Counted from the stretch's first letter, positions 32,392 to 41,436 are shown. The stretch: 64,000 bases of DNA from Pseudopedobacter sp037968815 (GCA_037968815.1 JBBKWF010000013.1:1-64000), one strand, 5' to 3'. Translations and numbers: made by a program. The notes: generated from the sequence alone by a model not told the origin.

Positions 32392-33722
32392 TATTTGTAT
32401 TTTTTCTTTTGTGCAGTGCTCAATTTTTTGCCATTAGCTTTTGCTCTGCCAGCTTTGAACTTAATTTTTTGAGCAATTGTTTTTTTCTCGTGGAAAGCAC
32501 CTTTAAAATCAGGATCTTCTCTACGTTTTTGGTCATCTATCTGTTTGGCAATCGCTTGCTTTTCATCGTAAGGTGTTTCTTCAATAAAAACCTTTTCAGG
32601 GATTTTTTGTACCGGAATTTGTTGACGAATCAGCTTCTCTATTTTGTTGATATAATGTTCTTCGGCAGGACTGCAAAAAGTTATCGCATTCCCTGAGTTA
32701 TATGCTCTGCCTGTACGACCAATACGGTGAACATAATCTTCATAAATTACTGGTACATCAAAGTTGATTACGTGAGTAACGTTAGAAACATCAATTCCAC
32801 GAGCGGCAACATCGGTGGCAACCAAAATTCTTACCTCATCATTTTTAAATGCATTGATAGAGTTGATACGGGTATTTTGTCCTTTGTTTGCGTGTAAAAC
32901 CTTAACATGGCTTTCGTTAAAACGGCGCAATAAAAATTTATATACGTTTTCGGCATTTGCCCTACTTCGGCAAAAAACGATTAGTTTTTTTACTTCAGGG
33001 TCATCCTCTACAAAAACTTTAAGCAAGTTTATTTTTGTTTTAAAGTTAGGAACCTGGTATAAAACCTGCTCAACCGTAGTGGCTGGGGTAGCTTGCGGAG
33101 TAACTTCAATTTTTGTTGGCCAAAGTAAAAAGTTCTCTGCTAGTTTTTCTATTCGTTCGCTCATGGTTGCCGAAAACAGCATGTTTTGGCGTTTACGAGG
33201 TACCACTTCTAAAATTTTATTTATTTGGGGCATAAAACCCATATCCATCATTTTATCGGCTTCATCTAAAACTAAAACCTCTAATTTTTTGGTAACAATG
33301 TGCCCTTCTAAGTATAAGTCCATAAACCTGCCCGGAGTGGTAATTAATATATCAACACCTTTTTTTAAAGCTTCAATTTGTGTTTTTGGACCTAAACCAC
33401 CGTAAATTACAATAGAACGTAAATCAGTATTTTGTGAATAAATTTTTACATTTTCTTCAATTTGCATCGCCAACTCACGAGTTGGTGCTACAATTAATCC
33501 TCTGATATCATTTCCTTGAGCATATTTCAGCTTCATAATCATCGGTAAAACATAAGCTGCTGTTTTTCCAGTGCCGGTTTGGGCAATGCCTAAAACATCT
33601 TGACCGTTTAAAATTGGTGGAATAGCTTTCTGTTGAATGGGTGTTGGTTGCGTATAACCAGCATCTGCAATAGCGGTTAACACCTGTTTATTGAAACCAA
33701 ATTCCTCGAATGTTTTTGACAT
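32391..33722 (-). CDS. DEAD-box RNA helicase (RhlE-like)
   Basis: A 443-residue ATP-dependent RNA helicase. Motifs in order: Q motif (FEEFGFN, then QPTPIQQKAIP), I (AQTGTGKT), Ia (PTRELAMQ), Ib (TPGRFMDL), II (VLDEADKMMDMGF), III (SAT), IV (LIVFCRSRANAENV), V (VATDVAARGIDV) and VI (YVHRIGRTGRAYNSG). A basic tail (about 390-443) probably binds RNA, as in RhlE-type proteins acting on rRNA or structured mRNA. The start codon lies four bases after a perfect -7 box, so the mRNA is probably leaderless. It heads the unit containing gldC. Confidence 0.95.
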   Translation of the reverse strand: MSKTFEEFGFNKQVLTAIADAGYTQPTPIQQKAIPPILNGQDVLGIAQTGTGKTAAYVLPMIMKLKYAQGNDIRGLIVAPTRELAMQIEENVKIYSQNTDLRSIVIYGGLGPKTQIEALKKGVDILITTPGRFMDLYLEGHIVTKKLEVLVLDEADKMMDMGFMPQINKILEVVPRKRQNMLFSATMSERIEKLAENFLLWPTKIEVTPQATPATTVEQVLYQVPNFKTKINLLKVFVEDDPEVKKLIVFCRSRANAENVYKFLLRRFNESHVKVLHANKGQNTRINSINAFKNDEVRILVATDVAARGIDVSNVTHVINFDVPVIYEDYVHRIGRTGRAYNSGNAITFCSPAEEHYINKIEKLIRQQIPVQKIPEKVFIEETPYDEKQAIAKQIDDQKRREDPDFKGAFHEKKTIAQKIKFKAGRAKANGKKLSTAQKKKYK

Positions 33723-33726
33723 GGCG

Positions 33727-33734
33727 CAAAGATA
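33727..33734 (-). promoter_or_regulatory. -7 box of the DEAD-box helicase unit
   Basis: On the minus strand this reads TATCTTTG, then CGCC, then ATG. The four-base spacing equals that of prfB, again implying a leaderless transcript. Confidence 0.6.
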
Positions 33735-33789
33735 CGATTGTAATTTAATTATTGTGAGAAGGATTGAACGTTAGAAGAGAGAATCATTG

Positions 33790-33836
33790 AATGCACTTTG
33801 ACTTTCAGCTTTTAACTTTTAACTTTCGGCTTTTAA
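33790..33836. repeat. Dispersed short intergenic repeat
   Basis: AATGCACTTTGACTTTCAGC, then TTTTAACTTTTAACTTTCGG and CTTTTAAA. It shares AATGCAC and CTTTCAGCTTTT-like units with the copies near 7605-7736 and 28528-28577, and lies just upstream of the dihydroorotase start. Judged by eye. Confidence 0.45.
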
Positions 33837-33851
33837 ATATACCCCTGTTAC

Positions 33852-35186
33852 ATGGCAAAATATCTTATCAAAAATGCAACTATAGTTAACGAAGGCAAAC
33901 AACAAGTAGCCGACGTTTACATCAATAACCAAAAAATAGAGAAAATTGGACAAAGTTTATCTGCCAACGGGGCAAAGGAAATAAATGCCGAAGGCAAATA
34001 TCTTTTTCCTGGATTTATTGATGATCAAGTGCATTTTCGTGAACCTGGGTTAACGCATAAAGCAGAGGTTTATACTGAGGCAAAAGCTGCGGTTGCCGGA
34101 GGGATTACTTCTTTTATGGAAATGCCAAATACTGTCCCTAATACTTTGACGCAAGAATTATTAGCTGATAAATATGCGATTGGTGCCAAAAAATCTTTAG
34201 CAAACTATTCTTTTTTTATGGGAGCTTCTAATGATAATTTGGAAGAAGTTTTAAAAACAGATATTAAAAATGTTTGTGGGATTAAAGTTTTTATGGGCTC
34301 ATCTACCGGTAATATGTTGGTAGATAATGAAAAAACTTTAGAAGGGATTTTTAAAAATGCGCCTACGTTGGTAGCTACTCATTGCGAGGATGAAGCCACC
34401 ATCAGAAGAAATATGGAGATTTTTAAAGAAAAGTATGGAGATAATTTAACGCCAGAAATGCATCCTTTGATTAGGAGTGAGGAAGCTTGTTATTTATCGT
34501 CTTCTTTTGCTGTTGATTTAGCTAAGAAGTACAATACCCGTTTGCATATTTTACATATTTCTACAGGTAAAGAGACTTTCTTGTTTGATAATAAAGCGCC
34601 ATTAAAAGATAAGAGGATTACTGCTGAGGCTTGTATTCATCATTTATGGTTTTCTGCGGAAGATTATAAAACAAAAAATAACTGGATTAAGTGGAACCCG
34701 GCGGTGAAAACTGCTGAAGACAGAGATCAAATATTAAAGGCGGTTTTAGATGATCATATTGATGTAATTGCTACTGACCATGCGCCACATACTATTGAAG
34801 AAAAATCTCAGACTTATTCAAAAGCACCGTCTGGTGGACCATTGGTTCAGCATGCTTTTAACGCTTTATTTGAAATGTATCATCAAGGAAAGATTAGTCT
34901 GGAGAAAATAGCAGAAAAGACTGCACATAATTTGGCGGTGTGTTTTCAGATTAAGGAAAGAGGTTTTATAAGAGAAGGTTATTTTGCTGATTTAGCTTTA
35001 GTAGATTTAAACGCGAGTTATGAAGTGAATCGCGAGAATGTGCTTTCTAAATGTGGCTGGTCACCGTTTGAAGGGAAAAAGTTTAATTCTAAGATTACAC
35101 ACACTTTTGTAAGCGGGCACTTAGCTTTTGAGAATGATGTTTTTGACGAGAGCAAGCAAGGGGAAAGATTGAGCTTTGAACGATAG
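33852..35186 (+). CDS. pyrC: Dihydroorotase (Bacteroidota type with QxH motif)
   Basis: A 444-residue amidohydrolase expected to cyclise carbamoyl-aspartate to dihydroorotate in pyrimidine synthesis. The core motif is FIDDQVHFREPGLTHKAEV (about 55-73). In most dihydroorotases the metal pair is HxH; here Gln 59 replaces the first His (CAA codon) and His 61 remains. Other metal or catalytic residues are kept: THCEDE, LHILHIST and ATDHAPHT, plus the GGITSFMEMPNT segment. I recall the DDQVH form as usual in this phylum, so it is likely a clade trait and not an inactive copy. Allantoinase is an alternative within the fold but less likely. It is monocistronic. Confidence 0.88.
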   Translation: MAKYLIKNATIVNEGKQQVADVYINNQKIEKIGQSLSANGAKEINAEGKYLFPGFIDDQVHFREPGLTHKAEVYTEAKAAVAGGITSFMEMPNTVPNTLTQELLADKYAIGAKKSLANYSFFMGASNDNLEEVLKTDIKNVCGIKVFMGSSTGNMLVDNEKTLEGIFKNAPTLVATHCEDEATIRRNMEIFKEKYGDNLTPEMHPLIRSEEACYLSSSFAVDLAKKYNTRLHILHISTGKETFLFDNKAPLKDKRITAEACIHHLWFSAEDYKTKNNWIKWNPAVKTAEDRDQILKAVLDDHIDVIATDHAPHTIEEKSQTYSKAPSGGPLVQHAFNALFEMYHQGKISLEKIAEKTAHNLAVCFQIKERGFIREGYFADLALVDLNASYEVNRENVLSKCGWSPFEGKKFNSKITHTFVSGHLAFENDVFDESKQGERLSFER

Positions 35187-35214
35187 TTAATGCATTAGCA
35201 ATATTATTAAGCAA

Positions 35215-35243
35215 AAAAAGAGGGATTAATAATCCCTCTTTTT
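35215..35243. terminator. Terminator after dihydroorotase
   Basis: AAAAAGAGGGATT (35215-35227) pairs with AATCCCTCTTTTT (35231-35243) around AAT. A/T flanks suit both convergent transcripts. Confidence 0.9.
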
Positions 35244-35265
35244 ATATAATTTAAATAGCTTTAAA

Positions 35266-35697
35266 CTAAGCTAGGTTTAATTTCAAAAAGAAACTCTCAA
35301 AATTAACTGTGTTACCACTTAACCAGTTCATTAAGTTAAACACGCTGTTTTCTTCTTTTTTACTTTCTGCTGTTTGTTTAACAAATTTACTCATTACCAC
35401 AGGGATAACTTTCTCGCTTAAGTTTCTTGCATCATTAATACTAAGATTAAAATATTTGTTTAAGCGGTGAGAATATTTATTGACCATTACTGGAGTTAAG
35501 TCTTGAAAAGCTGACTGTTTACCGTTGAAATACGACATTAAGTCGTTTGCTTTACCATTATCCAGTTGTGACTTTAGTACGTCAACAATGGCGCCAGTGG
35601 CTTCGTACATAGCGTCTTTCGTAGCTGTTTGGCTAAGTTCAGATGCCAAGAAAGTAGCTTCGCTCTCTTTTACAATTTGATTTAGTTTTTCAAACAT
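35266..35697 (-). CDS. Conserved helical hypothetical protein
   Basis: A 143-residue, mostly alpha-helical protein without signal peptide or membrane helix. Not recognised. The first 60 residues (LNQIVKESEATFLASELSQT) and the middle (HRLNKYFNLSINDARNLSEK) look like a helical bundle, superficially resembling YidB/DUF937-type proteins, but I cannot support that name. It is monocistronic between two terminators; the upstream gap to 35890 holds no other gene. Confidence 0.62.
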   Translation of the reverse strand: MFEKLNQIVKESEATFLASELSQTATKDAMYEATGAIVDVLKSQLDNGKANDLMSYFNGKQSAFQDLTPVMVNKYSHRLNKYFNLSINDARNLSEKVIPVVMSKFVKQTAESKKEENSVFNLMNWLSGNTVNFESFFLKLNLA

Positions 35698-35834
35698 GTC
35701 AATAAATATTTAGGTGATTAACAAATAGATTACAAAGTAGGTTTTTAAACACTAAACCGTTAATTTTAAGGTTATTTTGATGTGTTTATTTTATAGTAAT
35801 GACTTTTTTATTACAAATAGTCAAAACTGGGAGC

Positions 35835-35871
35835 AAAAAAAAGGAAATCTATTATTTGATTTCCTTTTTTT
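35835..35871 (-). terminator. Terminator of the OmpA lipoprotein gene
   Basis: AAAAAAAAGGAAATC (35835-35849) pairs with GATTTCCTTTTTTT (35858-35871); read on the minus strand it lies 20 bases after the lipoprotein stop and ends in Ts. Confidence 0.85.
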
Positions 35872-35890
35872 ATAAAATGTGTTTTGCAGA

Positions 35891-36574
35891 CTAGTTAGTT
35901 GCAGCTTTAGCTTCTTGTTTCATTTTGTCATTTGCAACAATAACAATTTCTACTCTACGGTTTTGGGCCATTCCTTCTGCTGTATCGTTAGAAGCAATAG
36001 GCTCACTCTCACCTTTACCAACAGTTTTTAATCTGCTTGAGCTAACACCTTGTGAAACAGCGTAACTTCTTACAGATCCTGCTCTTCTCTCAGATAATGA
36101 CATATTATAAGTGTCACTACCAGATGCATCCGTATGTCCGATAACCATAATGTCGGTATCAGGATATTTGTTTAAAGAAGCAGCAAGATTATCTATATTT
36201 TGTTTTGCATTTGCTTGTAATTCTGATTTATCAACTCCGAATAAAATACCAGAATCAAATTTTACAATAATTCCTTCTTCGTATGGAATAACTTCAGCAC
36301 CAGGAATACTTTGTTGAATTTCCTTTGCCTGTTTGTCCATTTTTTTGCCGATAAATGCCCCAGCTGTACCACCAATTGCCCCACCAATAATTGCACCTAC
36401 AGCAGTGTTACCTGCTTTTTTGCCAATTAAAGCTCCAATAGTACCACCTGCTACTGCACCAATACCTGTTCCTTTTTGGGTGTTTGTTAAAGATTTACAC
36501 GCAGGCATTAATGTTGAAACTCCTAAAACGGCAACTAAGCCTAATGCTGTAACTTTTAATTTATTAGCTTTCAT
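35891..36574 (-). CDS. OmpA-family lipoprotein with glycine zipper
   Basis: A 227-residue protein. The frame opens at 36616, but ATG 36574 begins a lipoprotein signal (MKANKLKVTALGLVAVLGVS, lipobox TLMPAC, lipidated Cys near 26). A glycine-zipper segment follows (GTGIGAVAGGTIGALIGKKA, then AIIGGAIGGTAGAFIGKKM), then the peptidoglycan-binding OmpA domain (about 105-220) with VIGHTDASGSDTYNMSLSER and NRRVEIVI. It probably tethers the outer membrane to peptidoglycan. It is divergent from the SDR gene and has its own terminator. Confidence 0.9.
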   Translation of the reverse strand: MKANKLKVTALGLVAVLGVSTLMPACKSLTNTQKGTGIGAVAGGTIGALIGKKAGNTAVGAIIGGAIGGTAGAFIGKKMDKQAKEIQQSIPGAEVIPYEEGIIVKFDSGILFGVDKSELQANAKQNIDNLAASLNKYPDTDIMVIGHTDASGSDTYNMSLSERRAGSVRSYAVSQGVSSSRLKTVGKGESEPIASNDTAEGMAQNRRVEIVIVANDKMKQEAKAATN

Positions 36575-36638
36575 AATTTTTATTCTTGTGTTTATATTCT
36601 GCAACAATACAAACAAAATGCCAGAAAATAAAATTGTT

Positions 36639-36646
36639 TAAATTTG
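36639..36646 (+). promoter_or_regulatory. -7 box of the SDR gene
   Basis: TAAATTTG fits TAnnTTTG and lies six bases before ATG 36653, giving a very short leader or none, which also argues against the in-frame TTG at 36644. Confidence 0.5.
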
Positions 36647-36652
36647 TTAATT

Positions 36653-37489
36653 ATGCGCAATAAATTTATTGATAATATAGGGGTACTTGGGTGTGGATGG
36701 CTTGGTTTTCCATTGGCAAAAAAGCTTGTTGAGTATGGTTATGCTGTTAAAGGTTCTACTACTAGTTCAGAGAAAATAAAACTGATAAAAGAAAGTGGTA
36801 TTGTTCCTTTTTTAATACAGCTTGATGCTCAAACGCCCGTAACATATATTCAGGAATTTTTGAATGTAGATTTGCTAATTATTAATATCCCGCCTGGGAG
36901 AAATTCAAGTAGTGCAGATCTTTACATTGATAAACTGGAGTATCTTAAAACGGAGATTTTAAAATCATCAATAAAGAAAATTATATTTATTTCATCTACA
37001 TCTGTTTATGCAGAAAATAATAAGGTGCAAACTGAAGAAAGTAAAGATTTGAGTAATAGTGCAACTGCTTTAAGGATTTTAAGCGCTGAAAGCATTTTTA
37101 TCAACTTACCCAATATTGATACTACTATTATAAGGATGGCCGGCTTAATTGGTCCAGAGCGTCATCCCGGAAGATTTTTTGCAGGTAAAGTCAATATCCC
37201 AAATGGCTTGGTGCCTGTAAACCTTATTCATTTAGATGATTGCATTGGCGTAATTAGTAAAGTAATTACTGAAAACTTATGGAACCAAGTATTTAACGGC
37301 GTTGCACCAAGTCACCCTACAAAAATGGAGTTTTATGATTTAGCAAGTAACAAACTTTATGGGAAGAGTGCTGATTTTATTGCCGAGAAAGGAAGTTTCA
37401 AAATTATTGATTCCAATAAAATTATTAATAAAGGTTATATATTTAGGCATCCTGATTTGATGGCTTGGTTACACCAAAATACAAAATAG
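36653..37489 (+). CDS. NAD(P)-binding SDR/epimerase-like protein
   Basis: A 278-residue protein. A Rossmann glycine motif is at the N-terminus (IGVLGCGWLGFPLAKKLVEY), followed by GSTTSSEKIK and the later strand IKKIIFISSTSVYAEN, where YAEN lies in place of the SDR Tyr-x-x-x-Lys site. RMAGLIGPERHPGRFFAGK and PVNLIHLDDCIGVI match the extended SDR/NAD-dependent epimerase branch (YeeZ-like). The Lys of YxxxK is not evident, so catalysis may differ. Substrate unknown. The pseudo-receiver gene starts 17 bases downstream. Confidence 0.78.
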   Translation: MRNKFIDNIGVLGCGWLGFPLAKKLVEYGYAVKGSTTSSEKIKLIKESGIVPFLIQLDAQTPVTYIQEFLNVDLLIINIPPGRNSSSADLYIDKLEYLKTEILKSSIKKIIFISSTSVYAENNKVQTEESKDLSNSATALRILSAESIFINLPNIDTTIIRMAGLIGPERHPGRFFAGKVNIPNGLVPVNLIHLDDCIGVISKVITENLWNQVFNGVAPSHPTKMEFYDLASNKLYGKSADFIAEKGSFKIIDSNKIINKGYIFRHPDLMAWLHQNTK

Positions 37490-37506
37490 GTTACTAATTA
37501 AAACGT

Positions 37507-37914
37507 ATGGAAAAAACGACTTGCATCATCTTAGATGAAAATGAAAAAGACAGACTTGACCTTACCGAGGTTTTAAAACAATTTGATTTTTTACAAGTGA
37601 TAGCAAATATCGGAAATGCAAAAGACGGTTTAGTTTTGATTAATGATTTAGAACCTAATCTTTTGTTTTTAGGCTTTAAAGCCGATGACTCTAATACCTT
37701 TAAGTTTTTAGAAAAAATTAAAAAGCAACCTACCATTGTGTTTTCAACAAACAACAATGCAGATATCGAAATATTTGAAACCGCTAACCTGCTTTATTTA
37801 AAAAAGCCTTATAGCTTAAATGCCGTTCAACAGTTATTAAATGATTTTCGGAAAACGCACCAACAGCTAGCACAAAAAATGCAAGGCTTGCTTGGTAAAC
37901 TAAAGTTTGATTAG
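37507..37914 (+). CDS. Pseudo-receiver protein (phospho-acceptor Asp replaced by Gly)
   Basis: A 135-residue receiver-like protein. The acidic start (IILDENEKDR) and the later switch Ser/Thr (IVFSTNNN, about 80) and Lys (LYLKKPYSLNAVQ, about 100) are present. At the phospho-acceptor position the sequence is NLLFLGFKADDSN: GGC codes Gly 56 where a receiver has Asp. It therefore cannot be phosphorylated in the normal way. Its start resembles LytTR-type regulators, but there is no DNA-binding domain; the C-terminal helix (about 105-135) is charged. It lies 17 bases after the SDR gene and may be co-transcribed. Confidence 0.8.
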   Translation: MEKTTCIILDENEKDRLDLTEVLKQFDFLQVIANIGNAKDGLVLINDLEPNLLFLGFKADDSNTFKFLEKIKKQPTIVFSTNNNADIEIFETANLLYLKKPYSLNAVQQLLNDFRKTHQQLAQKMQGLLGKLKFD

Positions 37915-37918
37915 GTTT

Positions 37919-39103
37919 TTAATAAACTCTACAAAGTAATCCTTTTAAATACTCTCCTTCGGGGAAAGAAATTCTAACTGGGTGATCCTCTGGTTGTGTA
38001 AACTGATAAATAACTTGTACTTCTTTTCCTGCATCTAAAGCGGCCCAAGCAATAATTTGCTTAAAGGTTTCAATGTCAACAGCTCCAGAACAACTAAAGG
38101 TAGCTAATAAGCCTCCTGAGTTTAGAACCTGCATTCCTAAGCGGTTTAAATCTTTATAAGCTCTAGCTGCTCGGTCTAGTGCAGAGCGAGATGGTGCGTA
38201 TTTAGGTGGATCTAAAATTACTACATCAAATGTTTCTCCAGCTTCTTTAAAAACACGGAGCTGCTTATTTACATCATTTTGTATGGCTTCGTATTGATCA
38301 GTGTTAAACTCATTTAAACTGATGTTTTTCTTTAATGTTTCTATAGCTAAAGCAGAACTATCAACTGCTACCACTTTTTCTGCACCGTTAGTTAAAGCAT
38401 TTAGGGTGAAACCTCCGCTGTAGCTAAAACAATCCAAAACTTTTTTGTCTTTAACATAGGTAGCCAGCATTTTTCTGTTGAAACGCTGATCACAGTAAAA
38501 GCCTGATTTTTGACCTTCAATAATATTAATATGATATTTGATTCCGTTCTCTTGTACTTCCACAAAATCTGGAGGCAAAGTTCCAGCAAGTAAGCCTGTA
38601 GCTTCGGTTAAGCCATCGTGAGCTCTTGCAGTGCTATCGCTTTTGTCGAAAATTCCTTTTGCACCTGTTAATTTTTGTAGCTCGTCTAAAATTACGGTTT
38701 TCATTTTCTCGATTCCAAAAGTTGAAACCTGTACGGAAAGGTAATCTCCATATTTATCAACTATAAGTCCGGGTAAATAATCAGATTCGCTAAAAATGAG
38801 TCTACAAGTGTCATTTCCGTCAATCAATAAATTCCTTCTGCTTTTTACAGCAGTTTGTATTCTTTTGCGGTACCAAGCTTCATCCGGCAATTCATTTTCA
38901 TCCCAGCTTAACAGCCTTACTGCAACTCTCGACTCTTTATTATAATAGCCGTAGGCTAAAAAAACATCGTCATGGGTACATACAGTAACTAAGTCTCCAT
39001 TGTCGGCTTTTACGTCATTATGCTTTAATGCACCAGAGAAAACCCAAGGATGGCGTTGTAAAACTGCTTTTTCTTTACCTTTTTTTAATAAAATTGATAC
39101 CAT
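37919..39103 (-). CDS. Class I SAM rRNA methyltransferase (RlmI-like)
   Basis: A 394-residue protein with the order of RlmI: an N-terminal PUA RNA-binding domain (about 1-75, starting VSILLKKGKEKAVLQRHPWV), a linker domain with YLPGLIVDKYGDYLSVQ, then the Rossmann methyltransferase (about 180-394) with VLDCFSYSGGFTLNALTNGA, the catalytic-type DPPKYAPSRSALDRAARAYK and FSCSGAV. The two Cys of m5C methyltransferases appear in the FSCSG region and nearby, supporting 23S rRNA m5C activity. It converges on the pseudo-receiver gene with only four bases between. Confidence 0.88.
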   Translation of the reverse strand: MVSILLKKGKEKAVLQRHPWVFSGALKHNDVKADNGDLVTVCTHDDVFLAYGYYNKESRVAVRLLSWDENELPDEAWYRKRIQTAVKSRRNLLIDGNDTCRLIFSESDYLPGLIVDKYGDYLSVQVSTFGIEKMKTVILDELQKLTGAKGIFDKSDSTARAHDGLTEATGLLAGTLPPDFVEVQENGIKYHINIIEGQKSGFYCDQRFNRKMLATYVKDKKVLDCFSYSGGFTLNALTNGAEKVVAVDSSALAIETLKKNISLNEFNTDQYEAIQNDVNKQLRVFKEAGETFDVVILDPPKYAPSRSALDRAARAYKDLNRLGMQVLNSGGLLATFSCSGAVDIETFKQIIAWAALDAGKEVQVIYQFTQPEDHPVRISFPEGEYLKGLLCRVY

Positions 39104-39216
39104 AAGCTACAAAGTTATAATAATGCTTTTTTTAAAAACAATTAATCAGTACAAAACTAATTGTAAATTATAAAGTGTTAATCTATTGATAGATATAAAC
39201 AAAATAAATTTTATGC

Positions 39217-39240
39217 TTTGTTGGTTAAATTTGTATCTTG
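39217..39240 (+). promoter_or_regulatory. Promoter of the PpiD-like foldase gene
   Basis: TTTG (39217-39220) and TATCTTG (39234-39240) are spaced 13 bases apart, slightly short of the consensus; the ATG at 39271 follows. Confidence 0.4.
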
Positions 39241-39270
39241 CGCCCTCTAAAATAAAGCATAGTTTACAAT

Positions 39271-41370
39271 ATGGGTATAATGGGTTTTTTGCGCAACCGA
39301 GCAGGTGTAATCATAGTGGTTGCTATCGGTGTGGCAATTGTGGCGTTTCTATTAGGTGACGCGATACAAAGCGGACAGGGTTTTATTGCTGATTCGCAAA
39401 GTGAAATAGGAGAAGTGGGTAAAGAATCTATTTCTTATACAGAGTTTAACGAAAGAGTTGAACAAAATTCACAACAGTTTAAACAACAAATGGGCAGTTT
39501 AAATGCTCAAATGACTTCTTACGTAGTAGAAAATACTTGGAACCAAACGGTATCGGGTATTATTTTGAAGAAGCAAACTGAAGATTTGGGAATTACAGTA
39601 GGTGAGTCTGAATTGTTTGATTTATTGTTTGACAATCCTTCTCAACAGGTTCAGCAAATTTTCGCTAACCAAGAAACTGGTGAATTTGATAGAGCTACAG
39701 CATTAGGTTCTAGAAAAAGCGCTGATACTGACCCGTCTGGTCAGTTGAAGTCTCAGTGGGTTGCTTTGGAAGAAAGTGTACACCAACAACGTGTAAACGA
39801 AAAGTATATTAACTTGGTTAAAAATGGTGTTTATGTAAATTCTTTAGATGCTAAAGATGAGTATGCTAATAAAAACAAGCTTGTTAATTTTGAATACGTT
39901 TATAAAGATTACGCTAGTGTACCTGACGCAGAAGTGAAAATCACTGATGCAGATTACAAAGAATACTACGAGCAAAATAAATACAAGTTCAAAAATGCAA
40001 CAGAAACACGCAGCTTTGAGTACGTAACTTTTAATGCAGCTCCATCTAAGCAAGATACTTTAGATGCAAAAGCTAAAATTGATAAAATAGTTGAAGGCTT
40101 AAGAGCTTCAACAAACGATTCATTGTTTGTTGCTATTAATGCAGATACAAAAGCACCTATTACTTATCGTAAGAAAGGACAACTAGAGCCAGCTTTAGAT
40201 TCTGTGATATTTAATGTAAGCAAAGGATATGTTTACGGTCCTTATTTTGATAATGGTTCTTATAAAGTGGCTAAATTGATTGATTCAAGAATAAGTCCAG
40301 ATTCTGTTAAAGCTCGTCATATATTAATAAACCCTGCTTCAGAAGGTGGCATGGATAAAGCTGTAGCAAAAGCAGATTCACTAAAGAAATTAATTTTGGG
40401 TGGTGCTGATTTTGCAAAACTAGCAGAGCAATACGGTACAGACGGTTCAAAAGATAAAGGTGGTGATTTAGGGACTTTTGCAAGAGGGTCTATGATTCCA
40501 GCTTTTGAAGATGCTGTTTTCAACGGTTCAGTTGGTCAAACAATGGTATTACCAACTCAGTTTGGTGTTCACGTAATTAACATTCAGAATCAAATTGGTT
40601 CTTCAAGAGTTGTTAAAGTAGCAGTGGTTGATAAAGTAATGTTACCTAGTTCTACTACAGAACAAATAGCTTACCAAAAAGCACAGAGTTTTTTAAGCAA
40701 TGTTAAAGACCAAAAATCTTTTGCAGATAACGCACAAAAAGAAGGTTTAAATAAATTGGTTGGTACAGATGTAACCCCATTACAATCCTCTTTACCTGGT
40801 TTAGAAGAAGCTAGACCTTTAGTACGTTGGGTTTACAAAGCAGAAAAAGGTGATGTATCTAATGAGATTTTTGATATTGGCGATAAATATGTAATTGCAG
40901 TATTAACTGCGGTTAAACCAGAAGGTACATTATCATTAGAAGATGTGAAAACTCAAATTGAGCCTGATGTTAAAAGATTGGTTCAAGCGAGAATGCTAAA
41001 AGCGAATTTCGAAAAAGCTGTAACGGGTGCTTCTTCATTAGCACAGGTTGCGCAAAAAGTTGGAGCGCAGGTTACGCCAGTAGAAAATATTGTTTTTGCT
41101 AATCCAGTAATTCCTGGTATTGCACAAGAAAACAAAGTTATTGGCAGTATTTTCGGCTCTCAGCCTAATAAACTATCAAAAGTGATTGAAGGCGACCGCG
41201 GCATTTATGTATATACTGTAAAAAGTTTTACAAGCCCAGCGCCATTAACTAATATGCTAAAAATAAAAAATCAAATGGAACAATCTATAAATCAACAAGT
41301 TGATGGTTCTGTTTTTGAGGTTTTACGTGAAAAAGCAGACGTTAAGGATTACAGAGTTAAGTTTTATTAA
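39271..41370 (+). CDS. Membrane-anchored PPIase foldase (PpiD/SurA-like)
   Basis: A 699-residue protein. It has an N-terminal membrane anchor (VIIVVAIGVAIVAFLLGDAI), a SurA-N-like helical domain (about 30-220), then a parvulin-type PPIase domain (about 346-440: VKARHILINP, ADFAKLAEQYGTDGSKDKGG, then DLGTFARGSMIPAFEDAVF and FGVHVINI). A second PPIase-like or helical region follows to 699. Members help fold and deliver outer-membrane proteins in the periplasm. The length matches Bacteroidota PpiD proteins. It is monocistronic with its own terminator. Confidence 0.92.
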   Translation: MGIMGFLRNRAGVIIVVAIGVAIVAFLLGDAIQSGQGFIADSQSEIGEVGKESISYTEFNERVEQNSQQFKQQMGSLNAQMTSYVVENTWNQTVSGIILKKQTEDLGITVGESELFDLLFDNPSQQVQQIFANQETGEFDRATALGSRKSADTDPSGQLKSQWVALEESVHQQRVNEKYINLVKNGVYVNSLDAKDEYANKNKLVNFEYVYKDYASVPDAEVKITDADYKEYYEQNKYKFKNATETRSFEYVTFNAAPSKQDTLDAKAKIDKIVEGLRASTNDSLFVAINADTKAPITYRKKGQLEPALDSVIFNVSKGYVYGPYFDNGSYKVAKLIDSRISPDSVKARHILINPASEGGMDKAVAKADSLKKLILGGADFAKLAEQYGTDGSKDKGGDLGTFARGSMIPAFEDAVFNGSVGQTMVLPTQFGVHVINIQNQIGSSRVVKVAVVDKVMLPSSTTEQIAYQKAQSFLSNVKDQKSFADNAQKEGLNKLVGTDVTPLQSSLPGLEEARPLVRWVYKAEKGDVSNEIFDIGDKYVIAVLTAVKPEGTLSLEDVKTQIEPDVKRLVQARMLKANFEKAVTGASSLAQVAQKVGAQVTPVENIVFANPVIPGIAQENKVIGSIFGSQPNKLSKVIEGDRGIYVYTVKSFTSPAPLTNMLKIKNQMEQSINQQVDGSVFEVLREKADVKDYRVKFY

Positions 41371-41389
41371 CAGATAAAATCTTTAATTT

Positions 41390-41424
41390 AAAGCCGGGAT
41401 TTATAACAAGTCCCGGCTTTTTTA
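41390..41424 (+). terminator. Terminator after the foldase gene
   Basis: AAAGCCGGGA (41390-41399) pairs with TCCCGGCTTT (41411-41420), followed by Ts to 41424. The next gene begins 13 bases later, so it needs its own promoter or read-through. Confidence 0.88.
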
Positions 41425-41436
41425 GTTTTATGAGAT

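Noticed and set aside
32815..33405. Long plus-strand frame opposite the DEAD-box helicase
   Set aside because: It is a shadow of the helicase coding strand; its composition is Ser/Lys-rich and no domain is seen.
36333..36641. Plus-strand Pro/Ala-rich frame opposite the OmpA lipoprotein
   Set aside because: Reverse of the glycine-zipper codons (Gly read as Pro and Ala); no independent support.
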